NCBI RefSeq assembly: GCF_000803065.1
Contig: NZ_JSXI01000018.1
Coordinates: forward strand, 248,001 to 312,000
DNA: 64,000 nt
Direction: 5' to 3'
Origin: Sphingomonas sp. ERG5
Lineage (GTDB): Bacteria > Pseudomonadota > Alphaproteobacteria > Sphingomonadales > Sphingomonadaceae
Each line of letters starts with the position of its first letter. Within the stretch, counting starts at the first letter, position 1. Positions 1 to 7,789 of the stretch are shown one piece after another. The notes below the pieces were generated by a model. It worked only from the letters and a program-made list of their open reading frames with translations, did not search any database and was not told the DNA's origin. Made by a program: the position numbers and the translations under genes.

Positions 1-212
1 GCATGGATCACCGCGCTCGCCGCCAGCCATTGCCACGCACCATGCGGCAGCGGCACCAACAAGGTCGCGGGCAACAGCACCAGCGCGCTGGTCCCATCGG
101 TCACCGCCCGCCCCGAGGCCTTGTCCTTGCCGCCCTTGACGATCGCATTGACCACGGCGTGGACTGATCCGGAGGCGATCATGAGGATCGAGGCGAGAGC
201 GAGGGGCGGCAC
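1..212 (-). CDS. EamA/DMT-family transporter, N-terminal fragment
   Basis: This is the start of an inner-membrane permease that runs off the left edge of the window; about 70 residues are visible. The GTG start at 212 opens a hydrophobic first helix (PPLALASILMIASGSVHA) followed by a charged turn (KGGKDKASG) and a second hydrophobic stretch, the pattern of 10-helix drug/metabolite transporters. It begins about 50 bases after the ligase stop and could be co-transcribed with it. The substrate cannot be read from the sequence. The start is uncertain, because no strong ribosome site is visible. Confidence 0.6.
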   Translation of the reverse strand, partial: MPPLALASILMIASGSVHAVVNAIVKGGKDKASGRAVTDGTSALVLLPATLLVPLPHGAWQWLAASAVIH

Positions 213-261
213 CGGTCGGCGGTGGCGATACGGCGCGTTCGACGCAAGTCCAATGCGCGCG

Positions 262-1857
262 TTACACGATCAGCCGCTTCAACCCCGCTACCGTATCCGC
301 CTCGGCCGCCGGCTTGTCGGTCCGAATCCGCGCGATGCGCGGAAAACGCATCGCGACGCCGGATTTGTGCCGTTTCGATTCGTGGATCGAATCGAACGCG
401 ATCTCCAGCACCAGCGTCTTCTCCACTTCGCGCACCGGGCCGAAGCGATTGAGCGTGTGGCCGCGCACGAACTTGTCGAGCATCTTCAGCTCCTCGTCGG
501 TAATGCCCGAATAGGCCTTGCCGACGGGGAGTAATTCTCCGTCCTCGGTCCAGCAGCCAAAGGTGTAGTCGCTGTAGAAGGACGATCGCCGCCCCGATCC
601 GCGCTGCGCGTACATCATCACGCAATCGGCGGTCAGCGGATCGCGCTTCCATTTGTACCACAGCCCGACGCGCCGCCCGGTGACATAGGGCGAATCGCGG
701 CGCTTGAGCATGACGCCCTCGATCGCCGCATCGCGCGCGCCGGCGCGAATGCCCTCCAATGCGGTGAAATCATCCGCCTCGATCAGCTGGCTGACATCGA
801 AGCGCTCTGGATCGAGAGTCTCGGCAAAGCGCTCCAGGCGCACCCGCCGCTCGGTCCAGGGCAGCTCGCGCAAATCCTCCGCCCGGTCGAACAGGATATC
901 GTAGAGCCGCACGAATGCGGGATAATCGGCCAGCATCTTCGCTGAGACGATCTTGCGCCCGAGCCGCTGCTGCAGCGCATTGAAGCTCGCCGCCCCGCCG
1001 CCATCTTCCAGCGCGCCGCCCTGCGCATCGCCCTTCACCATCAATTCGCCATCGACCACGCCGATGCCGGAGAAGTCGCGTGCGACCTCGGGGAAGCTCG
1101 CGGTGATGTCATCGCCCGCTCGGCTGTAGAGCCGCGTCGCGCCCGCGACATGGATGATCTGGACGCGGATGCCGTCCCATTTCCACTCGGCGGCATAATC
1201 GGCGAGATCGACGCGAAGCGCCTCCAGCGGATGCGCCAGCATGAAGGGACGGAATACCGGCACATCGGCCGTGGTGGGCTGCTCGCCGCGCCCCTCGGCC
1301 CAGTCGAACAGCGGCGCATAGGGCGCGGAGAGGCCATGCCACACTTCCTCGACCGCTTCGACATCGATCCCGAATGCGGTCGCCAGCGCGGTTTTGGCCA
1401 GCCGTGCCGACACGCCGATCCGCAGCGCGCCGGTGGCCATTTTGAGCAGCGCGAATCGCTCCTCGGCATCGAGCCGGTCGAGCATCGACGCGAGCGCCGC
1501 CGGGGCGTCCGACCGGGACAGCGAATTGAGCGTATCGACCGCCTGGGCGATGGTCAGCGGCCCGCTCGCCTCGGGCGGCATCGGCGGGGTCGGCCAGAGC
1601 AGAGCCACCGTTTCCGCGCTGTCACCGACATAGTCGCGGCTCATGCGGTACAGCACCGGATCGACGCGTGCCTCGATCAATCCGCGAATCACCGCCGGCT
1701 TGACCGCGGGCAGATCGAGGTCGCCGGTCAGCGCCGCCATTGCCCAGCCCCGGTCGGGATCGGGCGTCGCGATCAGATAGTCGCCGATCAGCTTCAGCTT
1801 CGCATTGCGCGACCGCGTATAGATCAGCGAATCGAGAAGATCGGCGAAAGCGCGCAT
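262..1857 (-). CDS. ATP-dependent DNA ligase (Lhr-ligase-associated type)
   Basis: This ligase seals nicks in DNA using ATP and is separate from the NAD-dependent replicative ligase. The 531-residue protein has an N-terminal DNA-binding region (about 1-200), an adenylation domain whose nucleotide-accepting lysine lies in the KWDG motif (Lys226) and a C-terminal OB fold with the GLWYKWKRD motif. An upstream in-frame ATG at 1872 would add five residues; the MRAFADLLDSL start matches the family better. In many genomes this ligase type sits with a DEXH helicase, an exonuclease and a small phosphoesterase in a repair operon. None of these is adjacent here. Confidence 0.9.
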   Translation of the reverse strand: MRAFADLLDSLIYTRSRNAKLKLIGDYLIATPDPDRGWAMAALTGDLDLPAVKPAVIRGLIEARVDPVLYRMSRDYVGDSAETVALLWPTPPMPPEASGPLTIAQAVDTLNSLSRSDAPAALASMLDRLDAEERFALLKMATGALRIGVSARLAKTALATAFGIDVEAVEEVWHGLSAPYAPLFDWAEGRGEQPTTADVPVFRPFMLAHPLEALRVDLADYAAEWKWDGIRVQIIHVAGATRLYSRAGDDITASFPEVARDFSGIGVVDGELMVKGDAQGGALEDGGGAASFNALQQRLGRKIVSAKMLADYPAFVRLYDILFDRAEDLRELPWTERRVRLERFAETLDPERFDVSQLIEADDFTALEGIRAGARDAAIEGVMLKRRDSPYVTGRRVGLWYKWKRDPLTADCVMMYAQRGSGRRSSFYSDYTFGCWTEDGELLPVGKAYSGITDEELKMLDKFVRGHTLNRFGPVREVEKTLVLEIAFDSIHESKRHKSGVAMRFPRIARIRTDKPAAEADTVAGLKRLIV

Positions 1858-1906
1858 GATGCGACAACGCATGGCGCATCGCGGACGCTCCCGCTAGGGA
1901 GCCGGA

Positions 1907-2770
1907 ATGCGCCGCCTGTTCCGCCGACTCCTCAAAGCCACCGTCTGGATCGTGGCGCTTGCGCTGCTGGTCTTCATCTTCGGCCTTCTTCAGGCGCGTC
2001 GCGACCCGGTGATTCACCAGGGTCGCCTTGGCCTGGCCGACTGGCCCAAGGGCGCGGCGCCGATTCGGGTGCTGCTGCTCAGCGATATTCACATCGGCAA
2101 TTTGACGATGAACCGTGCACGGCTCGACCGCGTCGTCGACCAGGCGATGGTGCAGAGGCCCGACCTGATCCTGCTCGCGGGCGACTATATCTCCGGTTAT
2201 GAAGCGGGGACCGCGCAAGCGGTCGCGCCCGATCTCATCGCCGCCTTGTCCCGGTTACGCGCACCGCTCGGGGTGGTCGCGGTACTTGGCAACCATGACT
2301 ATTGGACCGATGCGGCGACGGTGCATCGCACGCTGGCCGCGGCCAATATCAAAGTCCTGATCAATGATGCGGTTCAGGTCGGGCCGCTGGTGGTTGGCGG
2401 CGTCGACGACAAGACGGCCAAGCAGGACGATATTCCCAGGACCGTGGCGGCGATGCGCCGGCTGACCGGTGCGCATCTCATCCTGACGCATTCGCCCGAC
2501 ATCGCCCTAGTGATGAGGAATGATGCACAGCCGATTCTGGCCGGCCATACGCATTGCGGACAGATCGTCCTGCCCTGGCTCGGGCCAGTCCGCTCGCTGC
2601 TCGACAGCCGCGAACATTATCCGTGCGATATGCTGTGGCAGGGGCGTCATGCGATGATCGTGACCGGCGGGGTCGGCACGAGCGTCTTCCCCATGCGTAT
2701 CGGCGCGCCGCCCCAAATGTGGCTGGTAACGCTGGGCCCACGAACCGCGAGCCCAGCGCCCAGGTCATAG
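1907..2770 (+). CDS. membrane-anchored metallophosphoesterase
   Basis: This is a calcineurin-like metal-dependent phosphoesterase of the YkuE/YaeI type, 287 residues long. One transmembrane anchor spans about residues 11-30, so the catalytic domain probably faces the periplasm. Metal-binding motifs appear in order: SDIHIG, LLAGDY, GNHDYW and GHTHCG. YaeI/LpxG-type relatives act on lipid A precursors, but the substrate here is not known. It is divergent from the DNA ligase, with start codons about 50 bases apart. It is not the cytoplasmic ligase-associated phosphoesterase, which lacks such an anchor. Confidence 0.85.
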   Translation: MRRLFRRLLKATVWIVALALLVFIFGLLQARRDPVIHQGRLGLADWPKGAAPIRVLLLSDIHIGNLTMNRARLDRVVDQAMVQRPDLILLAGDYISGYEAGTAQAVAPDLIAALSRLRAPLGVVAVLGNHDYWTDAATVHRTLAAANIKVLINDAVQVGPLVVGGVDDKTAKQDDIPRTVAAMRRLTGAHLILTHSPDIALVMRNDAQPILAGHTHCGQIVLPWLGPVRSLLDSREHYPCDMLWQGRHAMIVTGGVGTSVFPMRIGAPPQMWLVTLGPRTASPAPRS

Positions 2771-2771
2771 G

Positions 2772-2957
2772 CTAGTCGAGCGCGTTCTTGACGCCCTTGC
2801 CGGCGGCAAGGCCCATCAGCAGCAGCACGACGAATACGGCGATTGCGACGAAGAACAGGATCTTCGCAATGCCGATAAATGTACCGCCCAGGCCGCCAAA
2901 ACCAAGCAGCGCGAGGACGAGTCCGATAACGAGGAAAGTGATGGCCCAGCGGATCAT
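2772..2957 (-). CDS. DUF1328 small membrane protein
   Basis: This 61-residue protein consists of two hydrophobic segments around a glycine-rich turn (LLGFGGLGG), the signature of the DUF1328/YtjA family. The function of the family is not established; members are often stress-linked. The ATG at 2957 is preceded by GGAGACGTCAC, a good ribosome site, which decides the start over longer reading frames. Its stop lies only a few bases from the end of the convergent phosphoesterase gene, so the two share a termination region. Confidence 0.85.
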   Translation of the reverse strand: MIRWAITFLVIGLVLALLGFGGLGGTFIGIAKILFFVAIAVFVVLLLMGLAAGKGVKNALD

Positions 2958-3027
2958 GTGACGTCTCCTATTATATGGAGGCGAAACGACCCGCCGGGCG
3001 ACGTTGTTCCGATAAATTACTGAAAAA

Positions 3028-3531
3028 TCAGGCCCCGCGGCTCGCTTCGAACAGGAACCAGGCGCGCTCCTCGGCCAGGTCGGTCCACTCGTCGAGAATC
3101 CCGCTGGTGGCATTGTCCTTTGCCGCGTCGACAATATCCTTGGCCTCGCGCAGTGCCTCGACGAGCTTCAGATTGTCCTCGCGCAATTCGATCAGCATGT
3201 CGGCGGCGGCGACGAATGCCGCGTCATTGTCCTTGATCGTCTGGTGACGCGCAATGTCGCCGATCGAGCGCAAGGTGGTATTGCCGGTCTTGCGCACCCG
3301 CTCGGCGATCGCGTCAGTGGTGCCGAGGATCTGCGTCGCCTGATCGTCGAGCATCAGGTGATAGTCGCGGAAATGCGGCCCCGACACATGCCAGTGGAAA
3401 TTCTTGGTCTTCAGATACAGCGCGAAGCTGTCGGCGAGGATGCCGTTCAATGCCTCGGCGACCGACTTGGCGGCATTGGTCTTGATGTCGGTCGGAGTCT
3501 TCAGCGGTGCGGGGGGCGTTGCCATGTCCAT
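3028..3531 (-). CDS. dps: Dps-family DNA-binding ferritin-like protein
   Basis: Dps forms a dodecamer that oxidises and stores iron with peroxide and shields DNA in starvation or oxidative stress. The 167-residue protein is one four-helix bundle. The inter-subunit ferroxidase residues are visible in [20 protein letters not shown] (His, His and Asp). The N-terminus is short and weakly basic, with lysines in [13 protein letters not shown] that could contact DNA. It is a single gene with about 130 noncoding bases upstream. I see no clear OxyR or Fur site there. Confidence 0.95.
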   Translation of the reverse strand: MDMATPPAPLKTPTDIKTNAAKSVAEALNGILADSFALYLKTKNFHWHVSGPHFRDYHLMLDDQATQILGTTDAIAERVRKTGNTTLRSIGDIARHQTIKDNDAAFVAAADMLIELREDNLKLVEALREAKDIVDAAKDNATSGILDEWTDLAEERAWFLFEASRGA

Positions 3532-3662
3532 GTCCTCGGTTTCTTGTTGGGTCGTTGCGCTAACGGCTCGATAGCCGAAACGCTCCCTCGCGGCATGATG
3601 AAGTTCGCCGATTACAGTAATCGGGCATGGTGATCTGGCCAGGTGCCTCGGTGCCCCGGTGA

Positions 3663-4229
3663 TCAGATCAGCCGGATCGCCCCGAGGCCGAGAATGGTGC
3701 CGACGATCAGGAACAGGATGCCGATGGTGATGCGGATCGCGGCGATCGACAGCCTCTTGCGCGCCGCTTCGCCCATCATGATCGCCGGGATGTTGACCGC
3801 CAACGCGCCGATCGTCGCGCCGACTGCGGCAAGCGCCGGGGATGAGCTGCGCGACGAGATGGCGAGGGTAATGAACTGGGTACGGTCGCCGGCGGCGAGG
3901 ATCGCGACACCCAGCAGGCTGGTCATGAAGGCACCGATTCGCCAGCCTTCCAGCCGGTCGGGCGGCTTGATCGGGAACAGGGCCGATCCGCCCGCCGATA
4001 GCAGGGCAAGCGCGAGGAACAGGTCACGGGCATTGGGCGGCATATGCGGCCCGATCAGCATGCCGCCGATCGCTGCCACGCCATTGCCGATCGCCAGTGC
4101 GATCGCGGTGGCGAGGATGATCGCGCCGGGCCTGGCGAATCGGGTCGAAAGGATCGCCGTCAGCCATGGCGTCCGGTCGCTTGCCTGCGCCAGCAGCGCC
4201 GCGACAAAGGCGGCCATCAGCGCATCCAT
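3663..4229 (-). CDS. TMEM165/GDT1-family membrane protein (divergent)
   Basis: This 188-residue polytopic protein has six predicted hydrophobic helices in two halves, each with a degenerate form of the GDT1 cation motif E-x-G-D-K/R-T: QASDRTP near residue 15 and AAGDRTQF near 120. Characterised family members export manganese or calcium. In both halves the usual glutamate is missing, so transport activity is uncertain and the assignment rests on the repeated G/S-D-R-T pattern. The next gene downstream of its promoter region, at 4239-4568, is on the same strand. Confidence 0.6.
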   Translation of the reverse strand: MDALMAAFVAALLAQASDRTPWLTAILSTRFARPGAIILATAIALAIGNGVAAIGGMLIGPHMPPNARDLFLALALLSAGGSALFPIKPPDRLEGWRIGAFMTSLLGVAILAAGDRTQFITLAISSRSSSPALAAVGATIGALAVNIPAIMMGEAARKRLSIAAIRITIGILFLIVGTILGLGAIRLI

Positions 4230-4238
4230 GGCTGTGGC

Positions 4239-4568
4239 TTAGCCGGTCAGGCGCACGGAACAGGCGGCGGCATAGGTCGCGCAGGCGGCAAGGTCGGTCC
4301 GCTCGCTGTCGACGGCATCGCTGAGCAAGGCCAGCCAGCCATGGATCAGCGGTCCGCGCTCGCCGCGGGCCAGCGCCGATTCGAGCGCCTGGGCGACGGT
4401 GACGGCGGGATGAATGCCGCTGCGATAGGCGATCGCGCGGATCGCATCGATCTCATGCGCGACATCGGCCGAGTCGCTGATCGACATGCGTGCGTCGATC
4501 AGCCCGATTCGCGCCGCCAGTTCCGCCCTGATGGGGTCGTATGCCGATTGTCCCTGTGCCATGTTCAT
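4239..4568 (-). CDS. hypothetical alpha-helical protein
   Basis: This 109-residue soluble protein is rich in alanine and has no signal peptide or membrane segment. It appears entirely alpha-helical, with acidic residues in its first half. I do not recognise a family. It lies directly upstream of the GDT1-like gene on the same strand, 10 bases apart, so the two are probably co-transcribed. Codon use matches the neighbours, which supports a real gene. No function is proposed. Confidence 0.6.
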   Translation of the reverse strand: MNMAQGQSAYDPIRAELAARIGLIDARMSISDSADVAHEIDAIRAIAYRSGIHPAVTVAQALESALARGERGPLIHGWLALLSDAVDSERTDLAACATYAAACSVRLTG

Positions 4569-4633
4569 GCTCCCAGCTTTGGCATGGAAGCTGCGCCCGA
4601 TATGGTAAACAGGGGGTTAAACAGGCCCCGGAC

Positions 4634-4698
4634 TTGACATTCGCACGGGTGTCGGCCAATCGCCCCGGTCTGTGAGCGGCGGCGCGTCCGCCGCTTTT
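4634..4698 (+). promoter_or_regulatory. candidate promoter and leader hairpin of rpmG
   Basis: A TTGACA hexamer lies at 4634-4639 with only a weak -10. It is followed by a stem AGCGGCGG (4675-4682), loop CGCGT and CCGCCGCT (4688-4695), then TTTGCATTTTT. The hairpin plus T-rich tail looks like an intrinsic terminator inside the leader of the L33 gene, so it could act as an attenuator or end a short RNA. Confidence 0.4.
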
Positions 4699-4726
4699 GC
4701 ATTTTTATCGTACAGGAATCGGGCTC

Positions 4727-4894
4727 ATGGCCAAGCCGACAACCGTCAAGATCAAGCTGCTCAGCTCGGCTGACACGGGCTTCTTCTATGTCACCAAGAA
4801 GAATCCGCGCACCAAGACCGAGAAGCTCAGCTTCAAGAAATATGATCCCGTCGTGCGCAAGCATGTCGAGTTCAAGGAAACCAAGATCAAGTGA
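4727..4894 (+). CDS. rpmG: 50S ribosomal protein L33
   Basis: L33 is a small protein of the large ribosomal subunit near the E site. The 55-residue sequence starts at the ATG at 4727 ([14 protein letters not shown]) and shows the family core [12 protein letters not shown] and [18 protein letters not shown]. It lacks the paired cysteines of the zinc-binding form, so it is the zinc-independent variant. The gene stands alone, with a terminator-like hairpin in its leader and a second dyad just after the stop. Confidence 0.97.
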   Translation: MAKPTTVKIKLLSSADTGFFYVTKKNPRTKTEKLSFKKYDPVVRKHVEFKETKIK

Positions 4895-4902
4895 TCCTGG
4901 CC

Positions 4903-4921
4903 GGCGACCCCTGGGGTCGCC
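4903..4921 (+). terminator. dyad downstream of rpmG
   Basis: GGCGACCCC and GGGGTCGCC are perfect inverted arms separated by one base, nine bases after the rpmG stop. There is no T-tract, so it is at best a weak or Rho-assisted terminator. Confidence 0.45.
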
Positions 4922-5037
4922 GCTTGATCGTCCCGGCTTCGACCGGGCCCGGAGCCGCAGGGGTAACCCTCGCGGCTCTTGTCGTGTTCGCGGGAGGTGG
5001 GGCGGATCGCGCTATATCCGCCGCCGTCATCCGGGAC

Positions 5038-5400
5038 TCAAAGTAACCCGGTCACCTCATCGATAAAGCGCGCCAGCGAAATCGGCTTCGAGACATAGGC
5101 ATCGGCGCCGATCGCGCGGATCCGTTCTTCATCCTCGCGCCCGGCATAGGCGGTCACCGCCATCACCGGGATCGCCTTCAGCGCCTCGTCGGCCTTTAAC
5201 TGGCCGATCAGCTCGAACCCGCTGACATGCGGCAACTGAATGTCCATCACGATCAGGTCGGGCGCGAACTCGCGCGCCCGTGCGACCGCCTCACGTCCGT
5301 CGCGCACGCCTTCGGTGACGAATTCGTGCGCGCGCAGCAGGTCGCAGAACAGCTTGAGATTGAGTTCATTGTCCTCGACAACGAGCACCCTTTTTGCCAC
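5038..5400 (-). CDS. divK: DivK-like single-domain response regulator
   Basis: DivK carries phosphate between the histidine kinases that set cell polarity and CtrA activity in alphaproteobacteria. The 120-residue protein is a receiver domain alone: acidic pocket VEDNE, phospho-acceptor in LIVMDIQLP, T in AVTAYAG and K in YVSKPIS. The GTG at 5400 (VAKRVLVVEDN) is chosen because the receiver fold starts there and AAGGA lies about 13 bases upstream. It is divergent from a DUF3572 gene, a common arrangement in sphingomonads. Confidence 0.88.
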   Translation of the reverse strand: MAKRVLVVEDNELNLKLFCDLLRAHEFVTEGVRDGREAVARAREFAPDLIVMDIQLPHVSGFELIGQLKADEALKAIPVMAVTAYAGREDEERIRAIGADAYVSKPISLARFIDEVTGLL

Positions 5401-5439
5401 GCGACGCCAATCCTTCCATTCTTCCTCCACTGATAGGCA

Positions 5440-5709
5440 ATGCGCGTGCGCGAGACAAATGAAGACGCCGAGGAACTGGCCTTGCGCGCGCTGGTATGGA
5501 CGCTGGCCGAGCCGGAGCGAGCGAGCCGCCTGCTCGACGTCACCGGGTTGACGCCCGCCGACCTGCGGGCGCGGGCAAGCGACCCGGTGGTGCTGGCGGC
5601 GGCGCTCGGCTTTCTCGAAAACCATGAGCCCGATCTGGTCGCCTGCGCCGACGGTCTGGGCGTTCCGCCCGCCGCATTGGTCCAGGCGCGCGCGAGGCTC
5701 GACGCATGA
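5440..5709 (+). CDS. DUF3572 family protein
   Basis: This is an 89-residue, wholly alpha-helical acidic protein of the DUF3572 family found in alphaproteobacteria. Typical features are EELALRALVWTLAEPERASRLLDVTGL and the C-terminal DPVVLAAALGFLENHEP. No function is established. The start is the ATG 40 bases from the divergent divK start. Its stop overlaps the ATG of the HAD hydrolase (ATGA), suggesting coupled translation. Confidence 0.8.
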   Translation: MRVRETNEDAEELALRALVWTLAEPERASRLLDVTGLTPADLRARASDPVVLAAALGFLENHEPDLVACADGLGVPPAALVQARARLDA

Positions 5710-6329
5710 GGCCGCTGCTGATCACCGACTGCGATGAAGTGCTGTTGCACATGGTGCGTCATTTCGGCGTCTGGCTGGGGGAGACGCATGATATCGACTT
5801 CGCCCCCAATGGCGGCGACTTCTCCACCTCGATGAAGCGCCGTGACGGCGGTCCGGCTCCGGCGCGTGAGGAAATGTGGGCGATGCTCGACCAGTTCTTC
5901 CCGGCCGAGATGGATCGCCAGACGCTTGTGCCGCATGCTCGCGAAGCACTCGCCGCACTGTCGGAAAGCGCCGATATCGTCATCCTGACCAATTTGCAGG
6001 ATCAGTGCCGCCAGCCGCGTATTGAACAGCTGGCGCGCTTCGGCATCGCGCACCGCGTCGAATGCAATCAGGGCGGCAAGGGTGACCCGGTCGCGCGGCT
6101 GGTCGCTGAGCATGGCAATCCGGTCACCGTGTTCGTCGACGATCTCGCGGTGCACCATGATTCGGTCGCGCGCCATGCGCCGCAAGTTCACCGGCTGCAC
6201 ATGATCTCCGAACCGGCGCTTGCCCCCAACGTCCCGCCCGCGCCCGCCGCGCATGCCCGAATCGACGACTGGGTCGCGGCCGAGGCGTGGATCGCGGCAC
6301 GTTTCGCGGCTGGGGAACATGCGGCATGA
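5706..6329 (+). CDS. HAD-superfamily hydrolase
   Basis: This 207-residue predicted phosphatase of the haloacid dehalogenase fold has motif I at the extreme N-terminus (LLITDCDEVLL, with nucleophile Asp and acid/base Asp). Motif II is the T in IVILTNLQD, and the C-terminal acidic motif is VFVDDLAVHHDS. The substrate is unknown. It overlaps the DUF3572 gene upstream and the thioesterase downstream, each by four bases, so the three genes form an operon. Confidence 0.75.
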   Translation: MRPLLITDCDEVLLHMVRHFGVWLGETHDIDFAPNGGDFSTSMKRRDGGPAPAREEMWAMLDQFFPAEMDRQTLVPHAREALAALSESADIVILTNLQDQCRQPRIEQLARFGIAHRVECNQGGKGDPVARLVAEHGNPVTVFVDDLAVHHDSVARHAPQVHRLHMISEPALAPNVPPAPAAHARIDDWVAAEAWIAARFAAGEHAA

Positions 6330-6778
6330 GCGATGTTGTCGACGTGGCCGGCACGACCGCTCGGGAGGGCTTCGCTTTCTCGGTCCGGCTGAAGGTCCGC
6401 TATGCCGAAATTGACGGGCAGAAGATCGTCTTCAACTCGCGCTATCTCGAATATGCCGATGTTGCGGTGACCGAGTTCTGGGAGTGGACCGGGATCGAAG
6501 CGCTTCCCGAGTGGCGCTGCGCGGAATTCAACGTCCGCCATACCGAGATCGACTATCTGAAGCCGTTCCGATGGGGCGATGAGATCGACGCGTTCGTACG
6601 GCTCGACCGGCTCGGCGGCACGAGCCTGACCAAGCGCTTCGAGCTATGCCACGCAGTCACCGGCGAATTGCACTGCGCGATCCAGATGGTCAGCGTGAAT
6701 GTCGATCTGGAAGAGGGCCGGTCGGCGCCGTTCCCGCCGGCGATCCGGGCGTTCCTGGAAACGCTCGTTTCCGGCTGA
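6326..6778 (+). CDS. acyl-CoA thioesterase, hotdog fold
   Basis: This enzyme of the 4-hydroxybenzoyl-CoA thioesterase family cleaves acyl-CoA thioesters. The 150-residue protein shows the family core VRYAEIDGQKIVFNSRYLEY, in which the Asp is the expected catalytic residue, and the later IDYLKPFRWGDEI strand. The ATG at 6326 overlaps the stop of the HAD gene. The natural substrate cannot be told from sequence, and the family is broad. Confidence 0.8.
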   Translation: MSDVVDVAGTTAREGFAFSVRLKVRYAEIDGQKIVFNSRYLEYADVAVTEFWEWTGIEALPEWRCAEFNVRHTEIDYLKPFRWGDEIDAFVRLDRLGGTSLTKRFELCHAVTGELHCAIQMVSVNVDLEEGRSAPFPPAIRAFLETLVSG

Positions 6779-6797
6779 TTCCACGCAACTGACGCGG

Positions 6798-7289
6798 CTA
6801 TTCGGCCGCCTGCACTTCAGCGCTACCGGTCACGACGTCCTCGGGCAGCGCCCAGAGCAGATCCTGCTTGGTCAGCACGCGGCCGTCCCAGGCGCGGACC
6901 TCGATCGGCGCGATCGGGCGCATGTCGCGCTCGTCGACCAGCACCGGCGTTGCCGGCATGCCTGTTTCCCAGCGCTCGCCCCATTGTCTGAGTGCAATCA
7001 TCGTCGGCAGCAGCGCCGATCCCTTGTCGGTCAATCGATACTCGATCTTGCGACGATCCTCGGGTAGGGCGTCGCGCTTCAGGATGCCGTGCTCGACGAG
7101 TCGCGCCAGCCTGTTGGCGAGGATATTGCGGGCGATACCCAGCTCAGACTGGAATTCCTCGAAATGATACAGGCCGTTGAACGCCGCACGCAGGATGAGG
7201 AACGACCAGCGTTCGCCCATCGCCTCGAGTGCGGCGGGAAGGCTGCATTCGGCGAGGTCGCGAAGAGGTTCACGCAGTTTATGCTTCAT
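6798..7289 (-). CDS. HxlR-family winged-helix regulator
   Basis: This DNA-binding regulator of about 163 residues carries a winged helix at about residues 15-100, with the HxlR core ALEAMGERWSFLILRAAFNG, IARNILANRLARLVEHGIL and YRLTDKGSALLP. The C-terminal 60 residues are a family-typical extension. The start at 7289 (MKHKLREP) is preferred; an ATG at 7316 would add nine residues. The gene is divergent from the secreted protein at 7417, and an inverted repeat lies between them. That gene is its likely target. No ligand-binding cysteine is evident. Confidence 0.85.
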   Translation of the reverse strand: MKHKLREPLRDLAECSLPAALEAMGERWSFLILRAAFNGLYHFEEFQSELGIARNILANRLARLVEHGILKRDALPEDRRKIEYRLTDKGSALLPTMIALRQWGERWETGMPATPVLVDERDMRPIAPIEVRAWDGRVLTKQDLLWALPEDVVTGSAEVQAAE

Positions 7290-7365
7290 GATCGGCCAGC
7301 CTAACCCATTTTCCATGTCATGCGAACGAATTATCCGTTTTCAGTTGCAACCAGAAACCTAATCT

Positions 7366-7390
7366 ACTAGGTGGCGATTAGCAACCTAGT
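7366..7390. promoter_or_regulatory. inverted repeat between HxlR gene and CC_3452-family gene
   Basis: ACTAGGT at 7366-7372 is matched by ACCTAGT at 7384-7390, with 11 bases between. It lies in the divergent promoter region 27 bases before the 7417 start, a placement expected for the HxlR operator. A further AACCTA half-site lies at 7356-7361. Confidence 0.55.
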
Positions 7391-7416
7391 TTGCTGCTTC
7401 ATCCCCGGAGGAAAAA

Positions 7417-7731
7417 ATGTCCCGCTTCGTTTCGCTCGCCATCGCTCTTGCTTCCACCACGCTGCTTCTGCCCGCGACGGCGGCCAGCGCAGAAGGCGTC
7501 GGCTATTACAACGCGACCCCGGTGACCGCACCGGCCAAGCCCAACGTCATCACCAACGGCATGATGTGGAAGTGCGGCGACACGACCTGCGTTGCCCCCA
7601 AGGGTTCGGCACGCGACAGCATCGTGTGTGAACTGGTCGTCAAGCGCGTCGGCGCGCTCACCACTTTCACCGCCAATGGCGCGGCATTCGATGCCGATGC
7701 GTTGGCTAAATGCAACTCCCGCGCCAAATAA
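7417..7731 (+). CDS. secreted CC_3452-family protein
   Basis: This small exported protein of 104 residues has a clear signal peptide cleaved near ATAASA-EG (about residue 27). The mature part contains three cysteines, in KCGDTTC and IVCELV, and a conserved C-terminal helix (DADALAKCNSRAK). This pattern matches an alphaproteobacterial family of unknown role often called CC_3452. The ATG follows GGAGGAAAAA, a strong ribosome site. Expression is probably controlled by the divergent HxlR regulator. Confidence 0.75.
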   Translation: MSRFVSLAIALASTTLLLPATAASAEGVGYYNATPVTAPAKPNVITNGMMWKCGDTTCVAPKGSARDSIVCELVVKRVGALTTFTANGAAFDADALAKCNSRAK

Positions 7732-7733
7732 TC

Positions 7734-7778
7734 GGGGCCGGGCCTAGAATTTGTTGCAAAGCAGCAGCACCCGGCCCC
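7734..7778 (+). terminator. GC-rich stem-loop between 7417 gene and relA/spoT
   Basis: GGGGCCGGG at 7734-7742 pairs with CCCGGCCCC at 7770-7778 around a 27-base loop, right after the stop of the secreted protein. No T-tract follows, so termination is tentative. It also ends 12 bases before the likely start of the next gene. Confidence 0.4.
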
Positions 7779-7789
7779 ATCTTGGTCGG

